DNA of 64,000 nucleotides, taken from contig NZ_CP023694.1 in NCBI RefSeq assembly GCF_008705135.1, positions 2,604,001 through 2,668,000 of the forward strand, given 5' to 3'. Position 1 is the first letter of the stretch, and the number at the start of each line of letters is the position of its first letter. The position numbers and the translations under genes are program-made. The DNA is from Streptomyces coeruleorubidus (GTDB lineage: Bacteria > Actinomycetota > Actinomycetes > Streptomycetales > Streptomycetaceae). This document shows, piece after piece, positions 19,665 to 26,732 of the stretch. Below the pieces are notes generated by a model that saw nothing but the letters and a program-made list of their open reading frames with translations, searched no databases and had not been told where the DNA came from.

Positions 19665-20315
19665 TCAGAGGTCGGGGCCGTCCCCGGGTTCCTCCTGATA
19701 GGAGTAGCGCTGCTCCCGCCAGGGGTCGCCGACGTTGTGGTAGCCACGCTCCTCCCAGAAACCACGCCGGTCGGCGGTCATGTACTCCACACCGCGCACC
19801 CATTTGGGGCCCTTCCAGGCGTACAGGTGGGGCACGACGAGGCGCAGCGGGAAGCCGTGCTCGGCGGTGAGCAGCTCGCCGTCCTTGTGGGTGGCGAACA
19901 GGGCGTGCTCGGAGGCGAAGTCGGACAGCCGGAGGTTGGAGCTGAATCCGTACTCGGCCCACACCATCACATGGGTGACGTCGTCCGCGGGTGGAGCGAT
20001 GTCGAGGATCGTGCGCGCGGGGATGCCACCCCACTCGGCACCCAGCATGCTGAACTTCGTGACGCAGTGCAGATCGGCCACGACGGTGGTGTACGGCAGG
20101 GCCGTGAACTCCTCGTGGGTCCAGCAGTGCTTGCCGCCGTCCGCCGTGGCGCCGAAGACCCTGAACTCCCAGCGCTCGGGACGGAATTTGGGGACGGGCC
20201 CGTAGTGAGTGACCGGCCAGCCGCGCTGCACCCGCTGTCCCGGCGGAAGCCCGGGCTGCGTCGCTCCTGCCGGATCGCGCCCTTCTCCCGATTCGTGTCC
20301 CACCGGCTGACCCAT
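19665..20315 (-). CDS. Molybdopterin oxidoreductase, sulfite-oxidase fold, no signal peptide
   Basis: A 216-residue protein of the sulfite oxidase/MsrP molybdopterin family. The molybdenum-ligating cysteine is in DLHCVTKFSM, and GIPARTILDIAPP, VMVWAEYGFSSNL, GELLTAEHGFPLRLVVPHLYAWKGPKWVRGVEYM and the C-terminal YHNVGDPWREQRY are family landmarks. It lacks a Tat signal, a heme domain and a C-terminal dimerisation domain, so it is a compact cytosolic member like YuiH-type proteins. The physiological substrate is unknown. The ATG at 20315 was chosen because the frame upstream carries no ribosome site. Confidence 0.8.
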   Translation of the reverse strand: MGQPVGHESGEGRDPAGATQPGLPPGQRVQRGWPVTHYGPVPKFRPERWEFRVFGATADGGKHCWTHEEFTALPYTTVVADLHCVTKFSMLGAEWGGIPARTILDIAPPADDVTHVMVWAEYGFSSNLRLSDFASEHALFATHKDGELLTAEHGFPLRLVVPHLYAWKGPKWVRGVEYMTADRRGFWEERGYHNVGDPWREQRYSYQEEPGDGPDL

Positions 20316-20392
20316 GACTCCATCCTGACAGACCCCGGGTGATGCCCCCGACCGGGGCCACCCCAAAAAGGGCAATGGGAACTAAGCATGCC

Positions 20393-20417
20393 CTTACTTA
20401 GTAAGTGAAGACTTACT
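20393..20417. promoter_or_regulatory. Triple half-site motif upstream of bacterioferritin
   Basis: CTTACT-T-AGTAAG-TGAAGA-CTTACT makes one perfect 13-bp palindrome and a second overlapping 18-bp palindrome with a 6-bp spacer. It lies about 75 bp upstream of the bfr start. It does not resemble the DmdR/IdeR iron box that lies before bfd, so a different regulator is implied. Confidence 0.5.
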
Positions 20418-20489
20418 GGACGATCTTCGTCGCCGGTGGAATCATGCGGCGCAACCTGCCAGTTCCCCCGCGTGGAAGGAGCCTCTGCG

Positions 20490-20966
20490 ATGCAGGGCGA
20501 CCCCGAGGTTCTCGAATTCCTGAACGAGCAGTTGACCGGCGAGCTGACGGCGATCAACCAGTACTGGCTGCACTACCGGATCCAGGACAACAAGGGCTGG
20601 ACCAAGCTCGCCAAGTACACGCGTGAAGAATCCATCGACGAGATGAAGCACGCGGACAAGATCACCGAACGCATTCTCATGCTGGACGGCCTGCCCAACT
20701 ACCAGCGGCTCTTCCACGTGCGGGTCGGCCAGACGGTCACGGAGATGTTCCAGGCCGACCGCCAGGTGGAGGTCGAGGCGATCGACCGCCTCAAGCGCGG
20801 TATCGAGGTGATGCGCAGCAAGGGCGACATCACGTCCGCGAACCTCTTCGAGTCGATCCTGGAGGACGAGGAGCACCACATCGACTACCTGGACACGCAA
20901 CTGGAGCTCATCGACAAGCTCGGCGAGGCGCTGTACCTCGCGCAGCAGATCGAGCAGCCGAGCTAG
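20490..20966 (+). CDS. bfr: Bacterioferritin
   Basis: A 158-residue four-helix heme ferritin that oxidises and stores iron. Every ferroxidase ligand is in its canonical position: Glu18, Tyr25, Glu51, His54, Glu94, Glu127 and His130. The heme ligand Met52 is present too. The start at 20490 has GGAAGGAG upstream. The partner ferredoxin Bfd, which would return electrons to release stored iron, is encoded convergently just downstream. A 51-bp MITE-like remnant lies between the two stops. Confidence 0.97.
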   Translation: MQGDPEVLEFLNEQLTGELTAINQYWLHYRIQDNKGWTKLAKYTREESIDEMKHADKITERILMLDGLPNYQRLFHVRVGQTVTEMFQADRQVEVEAIDRLKRGIEVMRSKGDITSANLFESILEDEEHHIDYLDTQLELIDKLGEALYLAQQIEQPS

Positions 20967-20976
20967 GGCGGGCCCC

Positions 20977-21027
20977 TAGGGCGTGTCCGCAAAGTCCCGC
21001 CTGCCCCGCGACGCCCGGCACGCCCTA
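20977..21027. repeat. Deleted 51-bp copy of the TAGGGCGTG element
   Basis: The first 47 bases (20977-21023) are identical, in inverse orientation, to the right end of the 237-bp element at 37984-38220. Only CCTA follows, so the copy ends in CACGCCCTA, the exact inverse of its first nine bases TAGGGCGTG. It thus keeps both termini but has lost its interior. It supplies the stop codon of bfd (CTA at 21025-21027). Confidence 0.8.
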
Positions 21028-21249
21028 GGCGGCGTCCTCCAGCTCCGCGAGCACCGGCTGGCCCTGGTCGGCCAGGTCACGGCGAGGGCACGCACCCCTG
21101 CCCAGGATGGCCTGGATGCGACGTACGCACGACCCGCAGTCCGTGCCCGCCTTGCATGCGGAGGCTATCTGCCGAGGGGTGCAGGCGCCGCCGTCCGCGT
21201 GCTTCTTGACCTGCTGCTCGGTGATCCCGAAGCAACTGCACACGTACAC
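21025..21249 (-). CDS. bfd: Bacterioferritin-associated ferredoxin
   Basis: A 74-residue BFD-type [2Fe-2S] protein. The cluster ligands form a C-x-C ... C-x-x-C pattern (VYVCSCFG with Cys4 and Cys6, and TDCGSC with Cys38 and Cys41 from the preferred start). It supplies electrons to bacterioferritin for iron release. GGGAGG lies at the right distance for the GTG at 21249, while a GTG three codons earlier is too close to it. An iron box at 21300-21318 predicts repression by a DtxR-type regulator when iron is plentiful. The stop codon lies inside a dispersed repeat. Confidence 0.9.
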   Translation of the reverse strand: MYVCSCFGITEQQVKKHADGGACTPRQIASACKAGTDCGSCVRRIQAILGRGACPRRDLADQGQPVLAELEDAA

Positions 21250-21299
21250 GCGGTCCACCTCCCGACAGGTCGTTCCATGGCGCCGTCCCCGTTGATCGG

Positions 21300-21318
21300 T
21301 GAGGCTAACCTAACCTTA
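21300..21318 (-). promoter_or_regulatory. Iron box (DmdR/IdeR-type operator) of bfd
   Basis: Read on the minus strand, TAAGGTTAGGTTAGCCTCA agrees with the IdeR/DmdR consensus TTAGGTTAGGCTAACCTAA at 15 of 19 positions. It lies about 50 bp upstream of bfd, where it would cover the promoter. This fits iron-repressed synthesis of the ferredoxin that mobilises bacterioferritin iron. Confidence 0.8.
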
Positions 21319-21344
21319 CCCGCCGGGTCGGAGACGCAAAAGTC

Positions 21345-21382
21345 GACTGGGGCGCGGATCGTATGTGATCCGCGCCCCAGTC
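21345..21382 (-). terminator. Terminator of DAHP synthase gene
   Basis: A perfect 16-bp stem (21345-21360 with 21367-21382) and a 6-nt loop lies 25 bp beyond the aroH stop. On the minus strand it is followed closely by CTTTTG, giving a near-classical intrinsic terminator that also insulates the bfd promoter. Confidence 0.8.
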
Positions 21383-21407
21383 GTTGTCGGGGTAACAGGC
21401 GAAACCG

Positions 21408-22754
21408 CTACTGGTCCCTGTACATCTCGGCCACGAGGAACGCCAGGTCCAGCGACTGGCTGCGGTTGAGCCGCGGGTCGCAGGCCGTCTCGTAGCGCTG
21501 GTGCAGATCGTCGACGAAGATCTCGTCGCCGCCGCCGACGCACTCGGTGACGTCGTCGCCGGTCAGCTCCACGTGAATGCCGCCCGGGTGGGTGCCGAGG
21601 GCCTTGTGGACCTCGAAGAAGCCCTTGACCTCGTCGAGCACGTCGTCGAAGCGACGGGTCTTGTGCCCGGAGGCCGCCTCGAAGGTGTTGCCGTGCATCG
21701 GGTCGGTCACCCAGGCGACGGTGGCGCCCGAGGCGGTGACCTTCTCGACCAGCTCCGGAAGCTTGTCGCGGACCTTGTCGGCGCCCATGCGGACGATGAA
21801 GGTCAGCCGGCCCGGCTCCCGCTCCGGGTCGAGGCGCTCGATGTACTGCAGCGCGTCCTCGGCCGTGGTCGTCGGACCCAGCTTGATGCCGATCGGGTTG
21901 CGGATCCGCGAGGCGAACTCGACGTGCGCGTGGTCCAGCTGCCGGGTGCGCTCACCGATCCACACCATGTGCGCGGAGACGTCGTACAGCTGCCCGGTGC
22001 GCGAGTCGACCCGGGTGAGGGCGGACTCGTAGTCGAGCAGCAGCGCCTCGTGCGAGGAGTAGAACTCGACCGTCTTGAACTCCTCCGGGTCGGCCCCGCA
22101 GGCGTGCATGAAGTTCAGCGCGTTGTCGATCTCGCGGGCGAGCTGCTCGTAGCGCTGCCCCGACGGGGACGACTTCACGAAGTCCTGGTTCCAGGCGTGC
22201 ACCTGGCGCAGGTCGGCGTAGCCGCCGGTGGTGAAGGCGCGCACCAGGTTCAGCGTGGAGGCCGAGGCGTGGTACATGCGCTTCAGCCGCTCGGGGTCCG
22301 GGATCCGGGCCTCTTCGGTGAAGTCGAAGCCGTTGACGGAGTCGCCGCGGTAGGTCGGCAGCGTCACGCCGTCGCGGGTCTCGGTCGGCTTGGAGCGCGG
22401 CTTGGAGTACTGACCGGCGATCCGGCCGACCTTCACCACGGGCACGGACGCGGCGTACGTCAGCACGGCGCCCATCTGGAGCAGCGTCTTGAGCTTGTTG
22501 CGGATCTGGTCCGCGGACACCGCGTCGAAGGCCTCGGCGCAGTCGCCGCCCTGGAGGAGGAACGCCTCTCCCTTGGCGACGGCCGCCATCCGGGCGCGCA
22601 GCTGGTCGCACTCGCCCGCGAAGACGAGCGGCGGATACGACTCGAGGTCCGCAACGACTGCGCGCAGAGCCTCGGTGTCGGGGTACTCGGGCTGCTGCGC
22701 CGCGGGCAGGTCTCGCCAGGTGTTGCCAGCACTCGCGCTGGTCTTAGCGTTCAC
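21408..22754 (-). CDS. aroH: Class II DAHP synthase (shikimate pathway entry)
   Basis: A 448-residue plant-type 3-deoxy-D-arabino-heptulosonate-7-phosphate synthase, which condenses phosphoenolpyruvate and erythrose 4-phosphate. Landmarks are TWRDLPAAQQPEYPD, PPLVFAGECD, the metal-binding cysteine in FLLQGGDCAEAF, RIAGQYSKPRS, SSHEALLLDYE, MVWIGERTRQLDHAHVEF, NPIGIKLGPTT and HTHE-equivalent GGIHVELTGDDVTEC. The GTG at 22754 has GAGG upstream. It is divergent from the attenuated trpEG gene, pairing the first step of aromatic synthesis with the first step of the tryptophan branch. The symbol follows Streptomyces usage. Confidence 0.93.
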   Translation of the reverse strand: MNAKTSASAGNTWRDLPAAQQPEYPDTEALRAVVADLESYPPLVFAGECDQLRARMAAVAKGEAFLLQGGDCAEAFDAVSADQIRNKLKTLLQMGAVLTYAASVPVVKVGRIAGQYSKPRSKPTETRDGVTLPTYRGDSVNGFDFTEEARIPDPERLKRMYHASASTLNLVRAFTTGGYADLRQVHAWNQDFVKSSPSGQRYEQLAREIDNALNFMHACGADPEEFKTVEFYSSHEALLLDYESALTRVDSRTGQLYDVSAHMVWIGERTRQLDHAHVEFASRIRNPIGIKLGPTTTAEDALQYIERLDPEREPGRLTFIVRMGADKVRDKLPELVEKVTASGATVAWVTDPMHGNTFEAASGHKTRRFDDVLDEVKGFFEVHKALGTHPGGIHVELTGDDVTECVGGGDEIFVDDLHQRYETACDPRLNRSQSLDLAFLVAEMYRDQ

Positions 22755-22830
22755 GGTCACGACCTCAACATTACGGGGTCGTGTCGGGCGTCCTGGCCCA
22801 TGCCCAGCAATTGAGACACGGGGTACACGA

Positions 22831-22863
22831 CTCGGACATGGGGTCTCGGACATGGGGTAGGGT
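22831..22863 (+). promoter_or_regulatory. trpEG promoter with 14-bp tandem repeat
   Basis: CTCGGACATGGGGT occurs twice in exact tandem (22831-22844 and 22845-22858). A -10 box TAGGGT (22858-22863) follows, and CGGACA (22833-22838) is a possible -35 at 19-bp spacing. The predicted transcription start coincides with the ATG of the leader peptide at 22871, so the leader transcript may be leaderless. Confidence 0.6.
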
Positions 22864-22870
22864 GCCTGCC

Positions 22871-22927
22871 ATGTTCGCGCACTCGATCCAGACCTGGTGG
22901 TGGACCGCTCATCCGGCGGCCCACTGA
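22871..22927 (+). CDS. trpL: trp attenuator leader peptide
   Basis: An 18-codon reading frame encodes MFAHSIQTWWWTAHPAAH, with three consecutive tryptophan codons at positions 9-11. It lies between the trpEG promoter and a 12-bp terminator hairpin, 115 bp before the trpEG start. This is the textbook layout of transcription attenuation: ribosome stalling at UGG codons under tryptophan shortage would favour an antiterminator. No ribosome site precedes the ATG, consistent with a leaderless start just 7 bases after the -10 box. Confidence 0.93.
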   Translation: MFAHSIQTWWWTAHPAAH

Positions 22928-22948
22928 CTGCGCGTACGACAGACTTCG

Positions 22949-22975
22949 CGAAGGCCGCCCGAGGGGCGGCCTTCG
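22949..22975 (+). terminator. trp attenuator terminator hairpin
   Basis: CGAAGGCCGCCC (22949-22960) pairs perfectly with GGGCGGCCTTCG (22964-22975) across a 3-nt loop, followed by GCGTTT. The stem begins 22 bp after the trpL stop. The upstream arm can be captured by leader sequences near the Trp codons (GGCGGCC at 22916-22922), a plausible antiterminator. Confidence 0.85.
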
Positions 22976-23041
22976 GCGTTTCCCGGGGTCGTTCCTCTCC
23001 ACCGACATCCCACCGGATCCTCGGAGAAGGAGCACGGACCC

Positions 23042-24907
23042 ATGAATCTGCTCGGCTTGCTGGACGACCCCCGCCCGTTCGCCCTGCTGCGCCGCCGCAC
23101 CCCGGGCCACGACCAGGGACTGATCGAGGTCCTCGTCGGCCCGGTCACCACGCACGACCGCCTCGCCGACCTCCCCGACGAGGGCTTGGCGCTCGTCCCC
23201 TTCCGGCAGATCCGCGAGCGCGGCTTCGACGTCCGCGACGACGGCACTCCGCTGACGGTGCTGACGCCCGAGGAGTCGTACGGCGTTCCGCTCACCGACG
23301 CCCTGGAGCAGCTCCCGGCGCACGACGTGCGCGTAGAGGGCGGTGGCTTCGACGTCGGTGACGAGGAGTACGGGGAGATCGTCGGGCGCGTGCTGCGGGA
23401 GGAGATCGGCCGGGGCGAGGGCGCGAACTTCGTGATCCGGCGGACGTACGAGGGCGAGATCCCCGGGTTCGACCGGGCCGACGCGCTGGCGCTGTTCCGG
23501 CGGCTGCTGGAGGGCGAGCGGGGCGCGTACTGGACGTTCGTCGTGCACACCGGCGACCGGACGCTGGTCGGGGCGAGCCCGGAGGTGCACGTCCGGATGT
23601 CCGGCGGCACGGTCGTCATGAACCCGATCAGCGGCACGTACCGCTACCCCGCCGGCGGGCCGACCCCCGAGCACCTGCTGGACTTCCTCGCCGACGGCAA
23701 GGAGATCGAGGAGCTGTCGATGGTCGTCGACGAGGAGCTCAAGATGATGTGCACCGTCGGCGACAGGGGCGGGGTCGTCGTCGGACCCCGGCTGAAGGAG
23801 ATGGCACACCTCGCGCACACCGAGTACGAGCTGCGCGGGAAGTCCTCGCTGGACGTGCGGGAGGTCCTGAAGGAGACCATGTTCGCGGCGACCGTCACGG
23901 GCTCGCCGGTGCAGAACGCCTGCCGGGTCATCGAGCGGCACGAGGTCGGCGGGCGCGGGTACTACGCCGGGGCGCTGGCCCTCCTCGGCCGGGACTCGGG
24001 CGGTGCCCAGACCCTCGACTCCCCCATCCTCATCCGCACCGCCGACATCGACACCGGCGGCCGGCTGCGGGTGCCGGTGGGCGCCACGCTGGTGCGCGGA
24101 TCCGACCCGGCGGGCGAGGTCGCGGAGACGCACGCGAAGGCGGCGGGTGTGCTGACGGCGCTGGGCGTCCGGCCGGGACGGCCGCGCGAGGAGTCCGTAC
24201 GGCCGCGACTGGCCGACGACCCACGCGTGCAGGCCGCGCTCGACGGGCGGCGGTCCTCCCTCGCGCCGTTCTGGCTGCGGATGCAGGAGCCGTCCGAGGA
24301 GCTCACCGGACACGCCCTCGTCGTCGACGGCGAGGACACCTTCACGGCGATGCTCGCCCATGTGCTGCGGTCGGGCGGGCTGGAGGTGACCGTCCGGCGG
24401 TACGACGAGGACGGGCTCCGCGAGGCGGTGCTCGCGCACGAGGGGCCGGTGGTCCTGGGCCCGGGCCCCGGTGATCCCTCGGACCTGACCGACCCCAAGA
24501 TGCGCATCCTGCGGAACCTCACCGCCGAGGTCATCCGTGATCATCCGCACGGCGTGCTCGGCGTCTGCCTCGGGCACGAGCTGATCGCGGCCGAGCTGGG
24601 GCTGGAGATCGTACGGAAGGACGTGCCGTACCAGGGGGCGCAGACGACGATCGACCTGTTCGGGCGGCCGGAGACGGTCGGCTTCTACAACAGCTTCGTG
24701 GCGCGCTGCGACGAAGCGGCCCGTCAGGAGCTGGCCGCGCACGGCGTGGAGGTCAGCCGCGCCGCGAACGGGGAGGTGCACGCGTTGCGGGGGCCCGGAT
24801 TCGCCGGGGTGCAGTTCCACCCGGAGTCCGTGCTCACGCTGGGCGGCGCGGCGGTCGTGCGGGACCTGGTGGGGCAGCTGCGGGGCACGAGCACGCACAC
24901 GGCGTAG
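23042..24907 (+). CDS. trpEG: Fused anthranilate synthase, components I and II
   Basis: A 621-residue fusion. The N-terminal two-thirds is a chorismate-utilising TrpE domain (NPISGTYRYPAGG, IEELSMVVDEELKMM, SPVQNACRVIERHE, GYYAGALALLG, GRLRVPVGATLVRGSDP). The C-terminal third is a class I glutamine amidotransferase with nucleophile Cys509 in GVCLGHE, plus His593 and Glu595 in FHPES. It converts chorismate and glutamine to anthranilate. The fused form resembles PhzE and Streptomyces TrpEG. Together with the Trp attenuator, this argues for tryptophan rather than phenazine synthesis, as does trpD elsewhere in the window. ATG at 23042 with GGAGAAGGAG upstream. Confidence 0.93.
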   Translation: MNLLGLLDDPRPFALLRRRTPGHDQGLIEVLVGPVTTHDRLADLPDEGLALVPFRQIRERGFDVRDDGTPLTVLTPEESYGVPLTDALEQLPAHDVRVEGGGFDVGDEEYGEIVGRVLREEIGRGEGANFVIRRTYEGEIPGFDRADALALFRRLLEGERGAYWTFVVHTGDRTLVGASPEVHVRMSGGTVVMNPISGTYRYPAGGPTPEHLLDFLADGKEIEELSMVVDEELKMMCTVGDRGGVVVGPRLKEMAHLAHTEYELRGKSSLDVREVLKETMFAATVTGSPVQNACRVIERHEVGGRGYYAGALALLGRDSGGAQTLDSPILIRTADIDTGGRLRVPVGATLVRGSDPAGEVAETHAKAAGVLTALGVRPGRPREESVRPRLADDPRVQAALDGRRSSLAPFWLRMQEPSEELTGHALVVDGEDTFTAMLAHVLRSGGLEVTVRRYDEDGLREAVLAHEGPVVLGPGPGDPSDLTDPKMRILRNLTAEVIRDHPHGVLGVCLGHELIAAELGLEIVRKDVPYQGAQTTIDLFGRPETVGFYNSFVARCDEAARQELAAHGVEVSRAANGEVHALRGPGFAGVQFHPESVLTLGGAAVVRDLVGQLRGTSTHTA

Positions 24908-24913
24908 CACGGG

Positions 24914-24941
24914 GCCGGTCGGGCCGCTCGGCCCGGCCGGC
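24914..24941. terminator. Bidirectional terminator between trpEG and pfk
   Basis: A 12-bp stem with one G-U wobble (24914-24925 with 24930-24941) and a GCTC loop sits between the convergent stops of trpEG (24907) and the phosphofructokinase (24961). Confidence 0.65.
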
Positions 24942-24960
24942 GTCCGAGCCGGACAGTCCG

Positions 24961-25989
24961 TCAGCCGAAGAACACCCCGACCTCCTCGTACAGCTTCGGG
25001 TCCACCGTCTTCAGGCTGGCCGTCGCGTCCGCGATGGGGACGCGGACGATGTCGGTGCCGCGCAGGGCGACCATCGTGCCGAAGTCGCCGTCGCGGACGC
25101 AGTCGATGGCGTGCAGGCCGAAGCGGGTGGCGAGCCAGCGGTCGAAGGCGCTGGGGGTGCCGCCGCGCTGGACGTGGCCCAGGACCGTCGTGCGGGCCTC
25201 CTTGCCCGTGCGCTTCTCGATCTCCTTGGCGAGCCACTCGCCGACACCCGACAGGCGGACGTGCCCGAAGGAGTCCAGCGTCTGGTCCTTGAGGACCATG
25301 TCGCCGTCCTTGGGCATGGCTCCTTCCGCGACGACGACGATCGGCGCGTACGACGCCCGGAAGCGAGAGGTCACCCAGGCACACACCTGCTCGACGTCGA
25401 AGCGCTGCTCGGGGATGAGGATGACGTTCGCGCCGCCGGCCAGGCCGGAGTGGAGGGCGATCCAGCCGGCGTGCCGGCCCATGACCTCGCAGACCAGGAC
25501 CCGCATGTGGGACTCGGCGGTCGTGTGCAGCCGGTCGATGGCCTCGGTGGCGATGCCGACCGCGGTGTCGAAGCCGAAGGTGTAGTCGGTGGCGGACAGG
25601 TCGTTGTCGATCGTCTTCGGAACGCCCACACAGGGCACGTCGTACTCGCCGGACAGCCGGGCGGCCACGCCCAGGGTGTCCTCGCCGCCGATGACGATCA
25701 GCGCCTCGACCTCCAGTTCGGCGAGGTTCTCCTTGATCCGGCGGATGCCGTTCCGCTCCTTCAGCGGGTTGGTCCGCGAGGAGCCGAGGATGGTGCCGCC
25801 GCGGGGCAGGATGCCGCGCACGGCGGGGATGTCGAGACGGACGGTGTCGTTTTCCAAGGGCCCTCGCCAGCCGTCCCGGAAGCCGGTGAAGTCGTAGCCG
25901 TACTCCTGCACGCCCTTGCGGACGATGGCCCGGATGACGGCGTTGAGGCCGGGGCAGTCGCCGCCTCCGGTCAGTACTCCGACGCGCAT
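24961..25989 (-). CDS. pfkA: 6-phosphofructokinase, pyrophosphate-type signature
   Basis: A 342-residue PFK of the actinobacterial lineage: VGVLTGGGDCPGLNAVIR, GGTILGSSRTNP, GGEDTLGVA, PKTIDNDLSATDYTFGFDTA, VMGRHAGWIAL, VLGHVQRGGTPSAFDR. Asp104 lies in GGEDT, where ATP enzymes have Gly, and Lys125 lies in PKTIDND, where E. coli PFK has Gly. These two residues are the known marks of pyrophosphate-dependent enzymes such as that of Amycolatopsis methanolica. I therefore infer PPi rather than ATP as likely phosphoryl donor, which would make the step reversible. Streptomyces usually carry several PFK paralogues. ATG at 25989. Confidence 0.88.
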   Translation of the reverse strand: MRVGVLTGGGDCPGLNAVIRAIVRKGVQEYGYDFTGFRDGWRGPLENDTVRLDIPAVRGILPRGGTILGSSRTNPLKERNGIRRIKENLAELEVEALIVIGGEDTLGVAARLSGEYDVPCVGVPKTIDNDLSATDYTFGFDTAVGIATEAIDRLHTTAESHMRVLVCEVMGRHAGWIALHSGLAGGANVILIPEQRFDVEQVCAWVTSRFRASYAPIVVVAEGAMPKDGDMVLKDQTLDSFGHVRLSGVGEWLAKEIEKRTGKEARTTVLGHVQRGGTPSAFDRWLATRFGLHAIDCVRDGDFGTMVALRGTDIVRVPIADATASLKTVDPKLYEEVGVFFG

Positions 25990-26042
25990 GGAACAGTCCC
26001 TTCGCCGCAGGTGCCTGACGAAGGGTCAGTGTGACGTGCGCC

Positions 26043-26732
26043 TCACTCGTCGTCGAGGCCGCGCTCTATCGCGTACCGCACGAGTTCCACGCGGTTGTGC
26101 AACTGGAGCTTGCCGAGGGTGTTCTGGACGTGGTTCTGCACCGTGCGGTGGGAGATGACCAGGCGTTCGGCGATCTGCTTGTAGCTCAGGCCCTTGGCGA
26201 CGAGGCGCAGCACCTCGGTCTCGCGGTCGGTGAGCCGGGGTGCCTTCGGTTCGTCGGTGTCCTGGGCGGGGGCGGGTTCGGAGGCCAGGCGGCGGTACTC
26301 GCCGAGGACCAGCCCGGCGAGGCCGGGGGTGAAGACCGGGTCGCCGACGGCCGTGCGGCGGACCGCGTCCTGGAGTTCCTCGGTGGAGGCCGACTTCAGC
26401 AGATAGCCGGTCGCGCCGGACTTCACCGCCTCCAGGACGTCGGCGTGCTCCCCGCTCGCGGACAGCACCAGGACGCGCAGCGACGGGTCGGCGGCGACGA
26501 CCTCCTTGCAGACCTGGACGCCGGGCTTGCCGGGCAGGTTCAGGTCGAGCACGAGCACCTCGGGCGCGGCGGCCTTGGCGCGGCGCACGGCCTGCTCGCC
26601 GTCGCCCGCGGTGGCCACCACCTCGAAGCCCGACTCGGCCAGGTCACGGGCGACCGCGTCACGCCACATGGGGTGGTCGTCGACCACCATGACCTTGATC
26701 GGGTCCCGCCGGTCCTCCGTGGTCTCCGTCAT
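26043..26732 (-). CDS. macR: NarL/FixJ-family response regulator, MacR-like
   Basis: A 229-residue response regulator. The receiver domain has the acidic pair DD at 18-19, phospho-acceptor Asp63 in VLVLDLNLPG and Lys113. The LuxR-type helix-turn-helix is at about residues 163-225 (LTDRETEVLRLVAKGLSYKQ and SHRTVQNHVQNTLGKL). The ATG overlaps the stop of the sensor gene (ATGA). The pair resembles the MacRS system described in S. coelicolor as influencing morphogenesis and actinorhodin production through membrane and lipoprotein genes. The assignment rests on recognised sequence and synteny, not on an alignment. Confidence 0.85.
   Translation of the reverse strand: MTETTEDRRDPIKVMVVDDHPMWRDAVARDLAESGFEVVATAGDGEQAVRRAKAAAPEVLVLDLNLPGKPGVQVCKEVVAADPSLRVLVLSASGEHADVLEAVKSGATGYLLKSASTEELQDAVRRTAVGDPVFTPGLAGLVLGEYRRLASEPAPAQDTDEPKAPRLTDRETEVLRLVAKGLSYKQIAERLVISHRTVQNHVQNTLGKLQLHNRVELVRYAIERGLDDE

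Noticed and set aside
21345..21382. Strong hairpin between aroH and bfd considered as an operator
   Set aside because: Stem length, loop and following T-tract on the minus strand fit a terminator better. The bfd operator is the separate iron box.
23042..24907. Fused trpEG considered as a phenazine-type phzE
   Set aside because: The Trp-codon attenuator and absence of other phz genes favour tryptophan synthesis.
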